A stretch of 64,000 bases of DNA. Source: Brevibacillus choshinensis (GTDB taxonomy: Bacteria > Bacillota > Bacilli > Brevibacillales > Brevibacillaceae). The stretch's first letter is position 1. Each line of letters begins with the position of its first letter. The stretch is taken from assembly GCF_016811915.1 (NCBI RefSeq), contig NZ_CP069127.1:4436001-4500000 (forward strand), given 5' to 3'. Shown here piece after piece: positions 7,754 to 16,639 of this stretch. The notes under the pieces are model-generated. The model had not been told where the DNA came from, ran no database searches, and saw only the letters and a program-made list of their open reading frames with translations. A program made the position numbers and the translations under genes.

Positions 7754-8212
7754 GCTGTTCATCCTCCCTTTTGATCGTGTAGGAATGTTCTGAATTTTTC
7801 ATCTCATTCCGTTACGCATAAAAGCTTCTGCGAAATCGTACTTACTTCTTTTTCGATGACTTCGAGATGGGGCTTTTGATATGCAAAGTTTGGCTGACCT
7901 CTCACTTGTTCTCTACTTTACCATTGCTCTGGACTCTATTAAATTCCCAAATTATTACCAAATCCCGCAACCACTTCTGGATAACTTTTCCCCTTGACGC
8001 CTTCACGCCTGATTTTACGGGCATTCCTCAAATTTTCAGTTAATTTTCTTGCCAAGATGTTCCTCTCAAATCCCCCAATTTTAACCACCCGTTTTTTGTT
8101 CCCCTCCGCATTACATGCGACTTATGTCCTAGTTTCTTTTACATAAACTCCCTATTCCCTCTGCAAATTCTCTCATCTGACTCGTTTCTAGCGACTCTCT
8201 CTTTCTACGTGC
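7754..8212. other. Gene-free stretch between the NlpC/P60 gene and trmB
   Basis: About 460 bases without a convincing reading frame on either strand. It must hold the minus-strand promoter and leader of the wall hydrolase gene. I looked for a ydaO-type c-di-AMP riboswitch, common before such hydrolases, and did not recognise its conserved blocks. Confidence 0.4.
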
Positions 8213-8241
8213 TTGCAACCTCGCGAGAGTCATCGTAAAGT
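8213..8241 (+). promoter_or_regulatory. Candidate sigma-A promoter of trmB
   Basis: TTGCAA (8213-8218), a 17-base spacer, then TAAAGT (8236-8241), about 34 bases before the trmB start. Confidence 0.5.
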
Positions 8242-8274
8242 AGATAGGAGTTCGTTCGTTTAAAGGAGGCACAT

Positions 8275-8919
8275 ATGCGACTGCGCAACATCCCAGGTGC
8301 CGAATCGGCCCTGCGCGAATATCCCACGTTCGTGGACAACCCTGTATCCTTCAAGGGAAGATGGAGAGAGAAGTTCGGGAACGACAATCCGATCCACGTA
8401 GAGATTGGCTGTGGAAAAGGACGTTTCATTAATACACTGGCAGAGCGCCACCCTGATGTGAACTTCATTGCGGTGGAGCTGAAAGCGGAGGTCGTTCTGC
8501 GTGCTGTCCAGCGCACCGAGTACCGCGAGATTCCCAATCTGGCGTTCGTCCAGTTCAATGCTGCGGTATTGACAGACTTGTTCGCCGATCATGAAATTTC
8601 CCGCCTGTATCTCAATTTCAGCGATCCGTGGCCAAAGTCTCGCCATGCTAAACGCCGCCTGACTTACTCCAGCTTCTTGAATACGTATCGTCAGGTCCTG
8701 AAGTCAGATGGAGAGATCCACATGAAGACAGACAATGAAAAGCTGTTCGAGTTTTCCCTCAATCAGTTTGCCAGTGAGCGTTTTCAGATGCACAACATCA
8801 CGTTTGACCTGCATCAGTCCAAGCTCGCTGCAGACAACGTCATGACTGAGTACGAAGAGCGTTTCTCTTCACGCGGTCAGCGAATTTATCGGGTGGAAGC
8901 AAGCTGCAGCTTTTCCTGA
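8275..8919 (+). CDS. trmB: tRNA (guanine-N7)-methyltransferase
   Basis: A 214-residue SAM-dependent methyltransferase that makes m7G46 in tRNA. The SAM-binding loop EIGCGKG is near residue 43. The TrmB hallmark NFSDPWPKSRHAKRRL is near residue 115, and a conserved TDNEKLFEFS block follows. The length is usual for bacterial TrmB. The start is ATG at 8275 with AAAGGAGG six bases before it. It is a single gene with a promoter and terminator of its own. Confidence 0.95.
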   Translation: MRLRNIPGAESALREYPTFVDNPVSFKGRWREKFGNDNPIHVEIGCGKGRFINTLAERHPDVNFIAVELKAEVVLRAVQRTEYREIPNLAFVQFNAAVLTDLFADHEISRLYLNFSDPWPKSRHAKRRLTYSSFLNTYRQVLKSDGEIHMKTDNEKLFEFSLNQFASERFQMHNITFDLHQSKLAADNVMTEYEERFSSRGQRIYRVEASCSFS

Positions 8920-8926
8920 GCCACTT

Positions 8927-8967
8927 AAAAAGGAAGCCCGGCCTCGTCGCCGGACTTCCTTTTTTTA
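8927..8967. terminator. Intrinsic terminator between trmB and the response regulator gene
   Basis: A long stem (AAAAAGGAAGcCCGGC / GCCGGaCTTCCTTTTT) with a six-base loop. It can stop transcription from both convergent genes. Confidence 0.85.
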
Positions 8968-8976
8968 GTAATACCG

Positions 8977-9702
8977 TTATCCTTTTGCTTTGCTATCTCT
9001 GCGATAGACCCTCTCCGGGCGTCCAACCACCCCGTAGGACAGATCGGCACTTGCTTCGCCCATCGCAACCAAGTACTCCAGGTAACGCCTTGCCGTGGAT
9101 CGGCTAATTCCCGTTTCCTTGCTCACTTGATCCGTCGTGGCTTCTTCTGTTTGCTGCAGATAGGCAGTGATCTTCTCCAATGTAATCCGGTCGATGCCTT
9201 TTACCGGTCTGTTCTCTTTGGCGCCCTTCAAGCCCGATCCATGAATCAGCTGATCGATTTCCTCCTGATTGATCGACTCCCCCTCTTTTTTCAGTGCGTA
9301 CACCTTTTTTCGGAAGTCCTGATAACTGCGCAGCGTTTGCTGCAGCCGGGAAAAAATAAGGGGCTTGGTGATGAAATCAAAGACGCCATAGCGAATGGCA
9401 TCAACGACAGCATCCACCTCCTTGGCAGCGGTCAGCATGATCACATCGCTAGTCGGGTGCTGATCTTTGATGTAAGTAAGAAATTCGAGTCCGTTCATAT
9501 CCGGAAAGTACACATCCAGCAAAACGAGCTCGGGCTGCAAAAGCTCCAGCTGATCCTTTGCTTCTTCCTGATTGGCCGCGATTCCAACCACTTCAAAGCC
9601 GTTCACCTTTTCCACAAAGCGCCGGTTTACCTCTGCAATCCTCAGATCATCTTCTATAATAAGCACACGAATGTGGCCTCCTTCATCGCTCACGTGATTC
9701 AT
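8977..9702 (-). CDS. CitB/DcuR-type response regulator (CitT-like)
   Basis: A 241-residue two-domain regulator. An N-terminal receiver has the acidic pair IIEDD, the phosphoacceptor aspartate in LLDVYFPD (about residue 61), the Thr in MLTAAK and the Lys in ITKPL. A C-terminal helix-turn-helix of the CitB/DcuR/CitT type (TDQVSKETGISRSTARRYLE) follows. Regulators of this family respond to citrate, malate or other dicarboxylates through a CitA/DcuS-type kinase. The start has GGGAGG nine bases upstream and overlaps the kinase gene's end by 20 bases. The CitMHS transporter gene just upstream is the likely target. Confidence 0.88.
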   Translation of the reverse strand: MNHVSDEGGHIRVLIIEDDLRIAEVNRRFVEKVNGFEVVGIAANQEEAKDQLELLQPELVLLDVYFPDMNGLEFLTYIKDQHPTSDVIMLTAAKEVDAVVDAIRYGVFDFITKPLIFSRLQQTLRSYQDFRKKVYALKKEGESINQEEIDQLIHGSGLKGAKENRPVKGIDRITLEKITAYLQQTEEATTDQVSKETGISRSTARRYLEYLVAMGEASADLSYGVVGRPERVYRRDSKAKG

Positions 9703-11311
9703 TGTATCGATCCTCCCCCTCCTTCACCGATTCCTCCCCTTGCGGAAGCATGACGGTAAAGATCGTACCGCCCTGGGGATTTCCCGCGTGCGAAATGGTT
9801 CCATGCAGCTGCTCCACAGCCTCTTTTACCAAATAAAGACCATAGCCGTGATTTTGCAATTGCTTAGTGGAAAACCCGCGCTCGTACACCCGCTGCGCAA
9901 GCTCTTCCGGGATCCCGGGTCCGCGGTCCTCCACCTCCACGAGCAGTAGCTCGTCCATCTGTCCCAGATAAATGGAAATTTCTTTGGCAATGGCTCCAGG
10001 TGCGCTGACTGCATCCATCGCGTTATCAATCAGATTCCCCAGGATCACGATCAGAAGAGATCGGTCAATCGCAGCGGAAAGATCGCGAAAATGACTGTCC
10101 GGATCAATGGTGAGCGCAATTTTTCTCTCATTGGCCTGATTCACTTTTCCAAGCAGCAGTCCCCCAATCAGTGGGTCAGGGACCATGCGCATGATCATCT
10201 GCGCATTGCTGACATGGACGTTGACTTCAGCAGAGATGAAATCCACCGCTTCCTGATACGATTCCAGCTGGATCAAGGCGGATATCAAGTGCAGCTTGTT
10301 GGAATATTCATGGGTCTGAGAACGAAGCGCCTCCGCGTATTCTTTGACCCGCGAGAGCTCCTGCGTCACGCGAAACAGCTCCGATCGGTCGCGAAAGCTC
10401 GCCACGGCACCCGTGACCCGGCGATCTTTACCCATGATTGGGACACGGTTTACGACCAGAGCCTTCCCACCGACAAACGTCTCTTGGTCAAACTCCGCCT
10501 TTCCCGTTTCCATGACTTCCTTCAGCCGCAGAGAGCGCAGCCACTCTGTATGCTCGCCGTCCGACAGATTCTGCTTGCCGGTTAGTCCGAGCAAGCTCAT
10601 CGCTGTCGGGTTGGCCATCGTGATCACACCATCTGTCCCCACCGCGACGATCCCTTCCCGAATGGATTCCAGCACGGCATGGTTTTCCTGGTACATGCGA
10701 CCGATCTGGACCGGTTCCAGTCCGAAAATGGACTCCTTCACATTCCGAGCAATCAGCAGGGTCCCGATGATCCCTACCACGAGGATTCCAGCCCCGATCA
10801 ACACGATGCGATCGCGGTACAGCTCGATCGTCTCCTGAATATCCTCCAGCAAAAACCCTACGGAAACTACGCCAATCACGTTTCCGGCGTCATCTCGGAT
10901 CGGGGTCTTGCCGCGAAGGCCGGGGCCCAGTGAACCGACTGTCTCTGAAATGATCGATTGACCGGCGAATACCGCTTCATTATCGCCACCGACCATCGGT
11001 TTTCCGATCTGTTCCGGGTCGGGGTGAGAATAGCGAATCCCTTGGCGATTTCCCACTGTGATAAATGCAGCCCGCGTCTCCAATCGGATGGGTTCCACCA
11101 ATGGATTGATCGTATGGGCTGGGTCTGGCTCCGAAAAAGCTTTTTTGATCTCCGGCATCCGTGCGATCGTCTTCGCCGTATTGAGCGCCCTCGTTCCAAT
11201 TTCCTTGCGCAGGGCGCCGTCCAGCATCTGTTCAAACGATACCCCGAGCAGCACGATCACCCCGAGCAAGAGCGATCCCATCATCATCAGCAGCTTTGTG
11301 TGAAACCGCAC
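9683..11311 (-). CDS. CitA/DcuS-family sensor histidine kinase
   Basis: A 542-residue membrane kinase. An N-terminal membrane helix (about residues 7-25) is followed by an extracellular Cache/PDC-like sensor domain with a segment RYSHPDPEQIG typical of CitA/DcuS sensors. A second helix (about 165-187), a PAS domain, a Spo0B-type dimerisation helix with the phosphorylated His in QTHEYSNKLH, and an HATPase domain (NLIDNAMDAV, GPGIP, GYGLYLV) complete it. The start is GTG at 11311 with GAGGAGGG six bases before it. An open frame continues upstream to 11494 but would place 61 unlike residues before the first helix, so I rejected it. It pairs with the overlapping CitT-like regulator. Confidence 0.88.
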   Translation of the reverse strand: MRFHTKLLMMMGSLLLGVIVLLGVSFEQMLDGALRKEIGTRALNTAKTIARMPEIKKAFSEPDPAHTINPLVEPIRLETRAAFITVGNRQGIRYSHPDPEQIGKPMVGGDNEAVFAGQSIISETVGSLGPGLRGKTPIRDDAGNVIGVVSVGFLLEDIQETIELYRDRIVLIGAGILVVGIIGTLLIARNVKESIFGLEPVQIGRMYQENHAVLESIREGIVAVGTDGVITMANPTAMSLLGLTGKQNLSDGEHTEWLRSLRLKEVMETGKAEFDQETFVGGKALVVNRVPIMGKDRRVTGAVASFRDRSELFRVTQELSRVKEYAEALRSQTHEYSNKLHLISALIQLESYQEAVDFISAEVNVHVSNAQMIMRMVPDPLIGGLLLGKVNQANERKIALTIDPDSHFRDLSAAIDRSLLIVILGNLIDNAMDAVSAPGAIAKEISIYLGQMDELLLVEVEDRGPGIPEELAQRVYERGFSTKQLQNHGYGLYLVKEAVEQLHGTISHAGNPQGGTIFTVMLPQGEESVKEGEDRYNESRER

Positions 11312-11376
11312 GGCCTTCCCTCCTCTTCTCCATTGTAGCCAAGCAAGGGATGATATTTCCACTTTCCTCCCTGCAA

Positions 11377-11403
11377 CAAAAAGAGGCCTCAATCGGCCTC
11401 TTT
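11377..11403 (-). terminator. Intrinsic terminator after the CitMHS transporter gene
   Basis: AAAGAGGCC / GGCCTCTTT stem with a six-base loop and a T run on the minus strand. It separates the transporter from the kinase-regulator pair. Confidence 0.8.
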
Positions 11404-11427
11404 CTCCAGAACACAGGAAGGATAGGA

Positions 11428-12729
11428 TTACAACGTGATGACTCCCGTCAAGATGGCAATGACGATCATGACGATCGACGTCCCGAACGCCCATTTCAAA
11501 ATGAAGCGCTGTGATTCACCGTAATCCACACCGACCATCCCGATCAGCAAATATTGTGCTGCAAACAAAGGGCTGAGCACGTGCAGCGGCTGACCCAGAA
11601 TCGACGCCCGACCGATTTCCACAGGATCCACGCCATAAGCAGATGCCGCATTGGCGAGGATGGGAACGACACCGAAGTAATACGCGTCATTGGACATGAA
11701 GTACGTGAATGGCATGCTGGTCAGCGCGACAAGCACAGGCATGTGCGAACCGAGTGCATCGGGAATCAAGGAAACGATGGTATTCGACATCGCATCGATC
11801 ATTTTGGTTTCTGTCAATATCCCAGTGAAAATACCCGCTGCGAACACCATGGATACGGTCGCCAAGGCATTCCCGGCGTGCGCCGAAATCCGCTCCTTTT
11901 GCTCCTCCATCTTGGGATAATTGACCAGCAGAGCCACGGCAAAAGCGAGCATGAACAAGATCGGCAACGGCAGAATGCTCATCACCAGACAAACCATCAG
12001 GACAACGGTCAAGAGCAGGTTAAACCAGAGCAATCGCGGGCGCTTCAGCGGATCGGCCGCTGCCGCTATTTCCCCTGCGGCGTGGCCAACCTGAAAATCC
12101 TGCCCCAAATCGATGATCCCGAGACGTTTTCGCTCCCGTTTGCCCAAGATGTAAGCAACGAAAATCACCCAGGCAAGTCCACCGATCATCGCCGGTACGA
12201 CCGGTGTGAACAGCTGCGAGGCATCCAGATTCAAAACACTCATCGCGCGGGCAGTCGGACCGCCCCACGGCGCCATGTTCATGACCCCCAGCGCGAGCGT
12301 CGGAACAACGGCCAAAATCATCGGCTTTATCCCCAGCCGCTGATAGAGCGGCAGCATGGCGGAAACCGTAATCATGTAGGTGGTGGTTCCGTCTCCGTCC
12401 AATGCCACCAGGCTGGACAGGATAGCGGTTCCGACGATGACCTTCAGCGGATCGCCTTTGACTATTTTTAATATTTTGCCAACCAATGGTTCAAACAATC
12501 CGGCATCCATCATGATTCCGAAGTACAGGATGGCAAAGAGCAGCATGATCCCCGTAGGTGCAATCTGCTTGATACCGGTCAGCATCATATCTCCGATGTT
12601 TGCCCCGAAGCCGCCAATAAGCGCAAAGATGACTGGTACGACGATTAAGGCCACCAGAGCGGACAGCCGTTTGGACATAATCAGGTACATAAACAGTGCG
12701 ACCATTAAAAATCCGAGCCATGACAGCAT
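11428..12729 (-). CDS. CitMHS-family citrate/divalent-cation symporter
   Basis: A 433-residue transporter with about 11-12 membrane segments. It resembles Bacillus CitM/CitH throughout, for example ALDGDGTTTYMITVSAMLPL near residue 92 and GVMNMAPWGGPTARA near residue 127. The family imports citrate complexed with magnesium or calcium, driven by protons. The ATG at 12729 has AGGGGG eight bases before it; an upstream in-frame ATG lies in the regulatory region and was rejected. Three cre-like boxes and an extended -10 promoter precede it, and a CitA/CitT-like pair lies downstream, so both induction by substrate and carbon catabolite repression are likely. Metal preference cannot be read from sequence. 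Confidence 0.88.
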   Translation of the reverse strand: MLSWLGFLMVALFMYLIMSKRLSALVALIVVPVIFALIGGFGANIGDMMLTGIKQIAPTGIMLLFAILYFGIMMDAGLFEPLVGKILKIVKGDPLKVIVGTAILSSLVALDGDGTTTYMITVSAMLPLYQRLGIKPMILAVVPTLALGVMNMAPWGGPTARAMSVLNLDASQLFTPVVPAMIGGLAWVIFVAYILGKRERKRLGIIDLGQDFQVGHAAGEIAAAADPLKRPRLLWFNLLLTVVLMVCLVMSILPLPILFMLAFAVALLVNYPKMEEQKERISAHAGNALATVSMVFAAGIFTGILTETKMIDAMSNTIVSLIPDALGSHMPVLVALTSMPFTYFMSNDAYYFGVVPILANAASAYGVDPVEIGRASILGQPLHVLSPLFAAQYLLIGMVGVDYGESQRFILKWAFGTSIVMIVIAILTGVITL

Positions 12730-12747
12730 GATCAGTTCCCCCTTGGA

Positions 12748-12795
12748 AGAATACGCTTTCAAAACGTATGCGTTTTCATACGAATGCGCTTTCAT
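12748..12795 (-). promoter_or_regulatory. Three tandem cre-like boxes before the CitMHS gene
   Basis: On the minus strand, TTGAAAGCGTATTCT (12762-12748) matches the CcpA consensus WTGNAANCGNWNNCW at every position. ATGAAAACGCATACG (12779-12765) and ATGAAAGCGCATTCG (12795-12781) each miss only the last position. They are 16-17 bases apart and lie just downstream of the predicted transcription start, so bound CcpA would act as a roadblock. Confidence 0.7.
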
Positions 12796-12807
12796 CAATG
12801 TGCTGTC

Positions 12808-12816
12808 ATTATAACA
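12808..12816 (-). promoter_or_regulatory. Extended -10 promoter of the CitMHS gene
   Basis: TGTTATAAT on the minus strand is a perfect -10 box with the TG extension. No good -35 box is seen at 17 bases, consistent with activator dependence. It lies about 13 bases upstream of the first cre-like box. Confidence 0.55.
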
Positions 12817-12955
12817 ATGTTCAGTCAACCGGAATAGAAAATGGCCATAAACGACATTAGCCGCTTTATCGCTATTAACGTCATAAAAATCACGGGCGCA
12901 TTTTGGCCAGTTTCAGACTGTAATGCTGGATAGGAAAAAGGAGAAAATGCTCCAG

Positions 12956-12992
12956 AGAAAAAAACGAAAAGCCGGACCCATTGATCCAGCTT
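12956..12992 (-). terminator. Intrinsic terminator after the ABC-2 permease gene
   Basis: On the minus strand AGCTGGATC pairs with GGTCCGGCT through two G-U wobbles, followed by a T-rich run. It lies about 45 bases after the stop codon. Confidence 0.6.
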
Positions 12993-13037
12993 CTCAAAGA
13001 CCGAGAACGAAATTTCTGATTCGATTCTCTTTTTCAT

Positions 13038-13901
13038 TTACACATCTCGTTTCTTGAACAACCGCAACGCCATCCATAGAGCCGCTGCGCCGTACAGGAT
13101 CGTATAGATCAGCATGGCATCGCTCGGTGCGGAGGCACTTCCAAAAAAGCCTTGCGAAGCGAACGAAAGGGGATCGTCTGCCGTATCGAACAGGGAGATC
13201 GTCGTTTTGCGGAACAGCGAATCCGTCGGAAACAACAGACTGGAAACGATCCCGATGTTGACCAGGGAGGTCTCGCCTACCACCGTCCCTAGCTGCTCAA
13301 TGAATCCGCCGATAAAGCTGATCCCGTACAGAATGATGAGGATAATCCCGCCTGTGACGGTCGTCGTGATACTGCTGAGCAAGAGGGATACGCAGACGAG
13401 AATGATCGGCATCAGCACAAAAAAGCCGAGCGCTGAAAAGACCTGCCCCATGCTGACATGCACCGCCAGGGCACCACCACCCACAAACTGATTGATCGAT
13501 AGCAAGCCGACAAACATCAGGATCGCATAGAGGACAAGCATACTCGCCAGCCCACCAAACTTGCCGAGCAGATACTTGCTGCGCGGCAGTGAACGAGCCA
13601 GCCACGTATCGATCTGATGACTCTCCACTTCGGAAGCGATACTGCCGACGCTGCTCAAGATCGCAAGCAGGGCGGTAATGAAGGAGCCAAGGTACAGTCC
13701 CATTCCCAACAGCTGGGTCGAGAAAAAGCCTTGCTCTATGACCCCGTTCCCTCCCGAGTCGAACATCTCGTTGATTTCCCTGGACGCATACCAGGTCGCG
13801 ACGCCGAACAACAGCAAAAAGGCGAGGGACATCAGGAGCGTGATCGTAAAAATTCGCTTCGAGATCATTTCCCTATACGTGATTTTCATGATGGGCCACA
13901 T
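13038..13901 (-). CDS. ABC-2 type permease
   Basis: A 287-residue membrane protein with six predicted helices, spread from about residue 16 to 275. The last five residues are basic (KKRDV). It has an ABC-2-like layout with a long loop after the first helix (residues 39-70). It should form the membrane channel for the ATPase encoded directly upstream. The ATG at 13901 has AAGGAGGGGG six bases before it and overlaps the ATPase gene by 29 bases. The substrate is unknown; exporters of this kind move peptides, lipids, drugs or polysaccharides, or help in sporulation. Confidence 0.8.
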   Translation of the reverse strand: MWPIMKITYREMISKRIFTITLLMSLAFLLLFGVATWYASREINEMFDSGGNGVIEQGFFSTQLLGMGLYLGSFITALLAILSSVGSIASEVESHQIDTWLARSLPRSKYLLGKFGGLASMLVLYAILMFVGLLSINQFVGGGALAVHVSMGQVFSALGFFVLMPIILVCVSLLLSSITTTVTGGIILIILYGISFIGGFIEQLGTVVGETSLVNIGIVSSLLFPTDSLFRKTTISLFDTADDPLSFASQGFFGSASAPSDAMLIYTILYGAAALWMALRLFKKRDV

Positions 13902-14835
13902 TCGCTTCCCCCTCCTTTTTCTGTACCCAGTACAAAAATACTTCTTCCAATGATTGCTGCTTCCGGACCACTTCATGGACAGCGGCTCCCCGAGCCATCA
14001 AAGTCTGCAAGAGAGCCGGCACGCGTCCCTCCTGATCCAGCGTGACCAGCCAGCGTTCCTGATCCGCATCCCGGCGCATGAGTTCGGTTCCTACTGCGAA
14101 TGCAGGGAGGTCTTCGGCAAACCTCTGCCCTTTTATTTCCACGCTTATTTCCACCTGCGGCAATACCGCGCTGAGCTTGCGCCATTCTCCATGGACCACC
14201 AGCTCTCCCCGATGGATGATGCCTACGTAATCGCAGACAGACTCCATTTCGCTCAATAGGTGGCTGTTGAGGAAGATCGTCTTGCCTTGATCCCGCAAAT
14301 CGGCAATCAGCTCCCGCACTTCCTTTCGTCCGATCGGATCCAGAGCAGACGTAGGCTCATCCAAAAAGATCAGTTCAGGATCGGACAGCAAGGCACAGGC
14401 GAGGCCGATTCGCTGCTGCATCCCTTTGGAAAATCCCCGGATTCTCTCTTTTTCTCTGCCCGACATCCCGACGCGAGCGACGACATCCCGAATGACCGTC
14501 TTTCGTTCTGCACGGGGCAAGCCGCACAGCTCTGCGTGATGCTCGAGCAGCTGGGTTCCCGTCAGCCAATCCGGATAGCGAAACAGCTCCGGCAAGTAGC
14601 CGACCTTTTGCCGTGATTCCTCGCTCCCAATCGGGTGGCCAAGCATGACTGCCTTTCCACCGGTAGGGTGCAAGAGGCCCAGCATGGTCCGGACGAACGT
14701 GCTCTTTCCTGCTCCATTTTGTCCCAGGAATCCAAATACAGAGCCTCGCGGGACTTGTAGGGTAATGTTTTTGCAGCCTGCCTTGCCGTCGTATTGCTTG
14801 GTCAAGTCCCAGGTCTCGATTACGTAATCTGCCAT
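13873..14835 (-). CDS. ABC transporter ATP-binding protein (ABC-2 exporter)
   Basis: A 320-residue ATPase with Walker A GQNGAGKST near residue 39, Q-loop region, signature FSKGMQQR near residue 138 and Walker B LIFLDEP near residue 156, followed by SALDPIGRKE and the switch histidine in NSHLLSE. The first 220 residues are the ATPase domain. The remaining 100 are a C-terminal extension typical of NatA/BcrA-like export ATPases. It is coupled to the ABC-2 permease gene. It lies downstream of the ECF sigma/anti-sigma pair on the same strand, with a hairpin between, so it may belong to that regulon. Confidence 0.88.
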   Translation of the reverse strand: MADYVIETWDLTKQYDGKAGCKNITLQVPRGSVFGFLGQNGAGKSTFVRTMLGLLHPTGGKAVMLGHPIGSEESRQKVGYLPELFRYPDWLTGTQLLEHHAELCGLPRAERKTVIRDVVARVGMSGREKERIRGFSKGMQQRIGLACALLSDPELIFLDEPTSALDPIGRKEVRELIADLRDQGKTIFLNSHLLSEMESVCDYVGIIHRGELVVHGEWRKLSAVLPQVEISVEIKGQRFAEDLPAFAVGTELMRRDADQERWLVTLDQEGRVPALLQTLMARGAAVHEVVRKQQSLEEVFLYWVQKKEGEANVAHHENHV

Positions 14836-14874
14836 CGGTCGGCTGGCCTCCTTTTCTCTCCCGAAACGGTATAA

Positions 14875-14905
14875 AGCAGAGCATCCCCAAAAAGGGAGCT
14901 CTGCT
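14875..14905 (-). terminator. Hairpin between the anti-sigma and ABC transporter genes
   Basis: AGCAGAGC / GCTCTGCT stem extended by further G-C pairs, loop A-rich. There is no strong T run on the minus strand, so it may be a weak terminator or a processing site inside a five-gene operon. Confidence 0.4.
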
Positions 14906-14924
14906 GATCCATTCTATCTGGTTT

Positions 14925-16094
14925 TTACAGCTTCTTGGCAATGGCGAGCAGCTCATCGCCATTGATCTTGTCATAGCTCTCCAGCATGTGGATGTGGCCA
15001 TCCTGCTGCCAGATGATTTGGCTGCTGTGCTCGTTGGTGATCAGCACTGCATCGCCGCCGTTTACTTTCACATCTTTCATTTTGCTGTTCTTGTCAGTCA
15101 TGTATGGCATCGGGAGTGTGTGCTGCCAATCCTTGATGCTGAGCATTTGCTTTTTCACATTGTCTGGAATGAACGGCAGAGCCAGCATGGTGTTGCGCAG
15201 CTGCTCAAGGTCCACTCCTTCTGGCGCTTTCAGCTCTGGTGCATCGACAACCAGGTAATTCAGGCTGTTTTCACCGGTTCGCAGCCAGATGTTTTTCGAG
15301 CTCGGTACTTGCAGCGAAAAGCGTTTGCCGCTCAGCTTTTCATCGAATTGCTGATCCACCTGCATCTGTGTCAGCAGCTTGTTCGCCTTCTCTACGTTGA
15401 TCTCCAGCTGCAGGGTAAAGGCAGGACTGACGTCTACGCTCTCGAAGTCCAACTCTTTTGGCAGAGCAGGCAGCTTCACGCCAGCTTTTTCTGCTGCCTC
15501 GCGACTGTTGTAGCTGCGGTGTTCCTTGACTTTTTGCCCTGACTCGTCAATCCACAGCTTGCCGATCCCTTTCAGCTCCATCTCACCTGCACGGCCACTG
15601 GACATCCAGGCTTCGACTTCCCTCAGATCTTCCGGCGTTACCTTGACGAATTCGACTTTATCCATGCGGAAAATGGAAAGGAAATCGTTTGCGGCTGCTT
15701 GCACTTGAGGGAAGGAGAGCGATACGACCAGCACGGCCGCTGCCGAAGCTCCCACCACCCAATTTTTCGTCTTCTTATTCATGTCCTTCCAGCTCCTTTT
15801 TCTTACCTGATTTCGTGTCACAAGCGGCGTGGATCCACCTGTTCCTTCACTCTGTCCAATCTTGCGGGAGAAAGCTTGCCAGGCTGCCTCCGTATCGACT
15901 TTGATCTTGTCTGCCGGACGAAACAGCTCCTTCTCCAATGTGTTCGCCGTCCAGGCCTCCAGCGCAAACAGCTCCTCCAGCTTCAGGCGACACGGGGCAC
16001 ACTCCTTCACATGCTCACGGAACTTTTCGCTTTCCTCGGCACTGCACTCTCCATCCAGATACGCTTGAATCAAGCCGGCATCTGCACATCTCAT
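14925..16094 (-). CDS. Zinc-finger anti-sigma factor with large extracytoplasmic domain
   Basis: A 389-residue protein. The cytoplasmic N-terminus has the zinc-binding anti-sigma motif with His28, Cys32 and Cys35 (HVKECAPC). A membrane helix follows at about residues 111-130, then some 255 residues outside the cell that I do not recognise; it has the look of a two-subdomain, DUF4367/RsgI-like sensor part. It should hold the cognate ECF sigma factor at the membrane until an envelope signal frees it. The start overlaps the sigma gene's stop by four bases (ATGA), the normal arrangement. Confidence 0.82.
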   Translation of the reverse strand: MRCADAGLIQAYLDGECSAEESEKFREHVKECAPCRLKLEELFALEAWTANTLEKELFRPADKIKVDTEAAWQAFSRKIGQSEGTGGSTPLVTRNQVRKRSWKDMNKKTKNWVVGASAAAVLVVSLSFPQVQAAANDFLSIFRMDKVEFVKVTPEDLREVEAWMSSGRAGEMELKGIGKLWIDESGQKVKEHRSYNSREAAEKAGVKLPALPKELDFESVDVSPAFTLQLEINVEKANKLLTQMQVDQQFDEKLSGKRFSLQVPSSKNIWLRTGENSLNYLVVDAPELKAPEGVDLEQLRNTMLALPFIPDNVKKQMLSIKDWQHTLPMPYMTDKNSKMKDVKVNGGDAVLITNEHSSQIIWQQDGHIHMLESYDKINGDELLAIAKKL

Positions 16095-16639
16095 CCTTCT
16101 TCCCCCCTCATCCGCGCATACAAGCTGCGAAATTTGGTCTTGGCCCGCGCGAGCAGCGTCCCGACCGAGCCTACTTCCGTCCCCGTGGCTTTTGCCAGCT
16201 CCCCATACGCAAATCCCGAGTATTTCATCAGAAGCAAGGTCCGCTCTCGTTCATCCAGCTTGGCGAGCACATCGCGCACGTCCTCGATCGCTTCCTTTTC
16301 CAGCCACATGTCTTCGGAAGAGGGAGCGACCAGCTCTTTATCGGCTGCTTCCTTCTCCTGCCTGTTTTGCCTGCGCTTTTCCGAACGCAGGTGATTGTAG
16401 GCGGCATAGACGGACGCTCGGGATAACCACGCCGGAATATTTTCGATCACGCTACGATCCGTATGGTAGAACGATAAAAACACATCCTGGGCGATATCCT
16501 CAGCGGTTTGCTGCTCTTTGACGATCCTCATGATCTGTCGCACGACGAAGGGATAATACGTCGTAAACAAGTCACGAAAGGAATCCGTTTCATCCTGGAC
16601 AAGTATGGAATTCATCGCCAGTTTTGCTTGCACCTCCAC
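16091..16639 (-). CDS. ECF-type RNA polymerase sigma factor
   Basis: A 182-residue group 4 sigma factor. Region 2 contains the stretch TAEDIAQDVFLSFY near residue 45 that binds core polymerase and the -10 element. Region 4 contains ERTLLLMKYSGFAYGELAKA and the DNA-reading helix near residue 150. I prefer the GTG at 16639, since GGAGG lies seven bases upstream; the ATG at 16615 has no good site and would give eight fewer residues. A possible autoregulatory promoter is TGAAAT (16782-16777), 15 bases, TGTC (16761-16758) on the minus strand, but this is weak. Its partner anti-sigma gene overlaps it. Confidence 0.85.
   Translation of the reverse strand: MEVQAKLAMNSILVQDETDSFRDLFTTYYPFVVRQIMRIVKEQQTAEDIAQDVFLSFYHTDRSVIENIPAWLSRASVYAAYNHLRSEKRRQNRQEKEAADKELVAPSSEDMWLEKEAIEDVRDVLAKLDERERTLLLMKYSGFAYGELAKATGTEVGSVGTLLARAKTKFRSLYARMRGEEG

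Noticed and set aside
7754..8212. Possible ydaO-type c-di-AMP riboswitch before the NlpC/P60 gene
   Set aside because: Conserved core blocks of that riboswitch were not recognised on the minus strand.
11312..11494. A 61-codon N-terminal extension of the CitA-like kinase
   Set aside because: The GTG at 11311 has an excellent ribosome binding site and gives a normal N-terminal helix; the extension overlaps the transporter's terminator and coding end.
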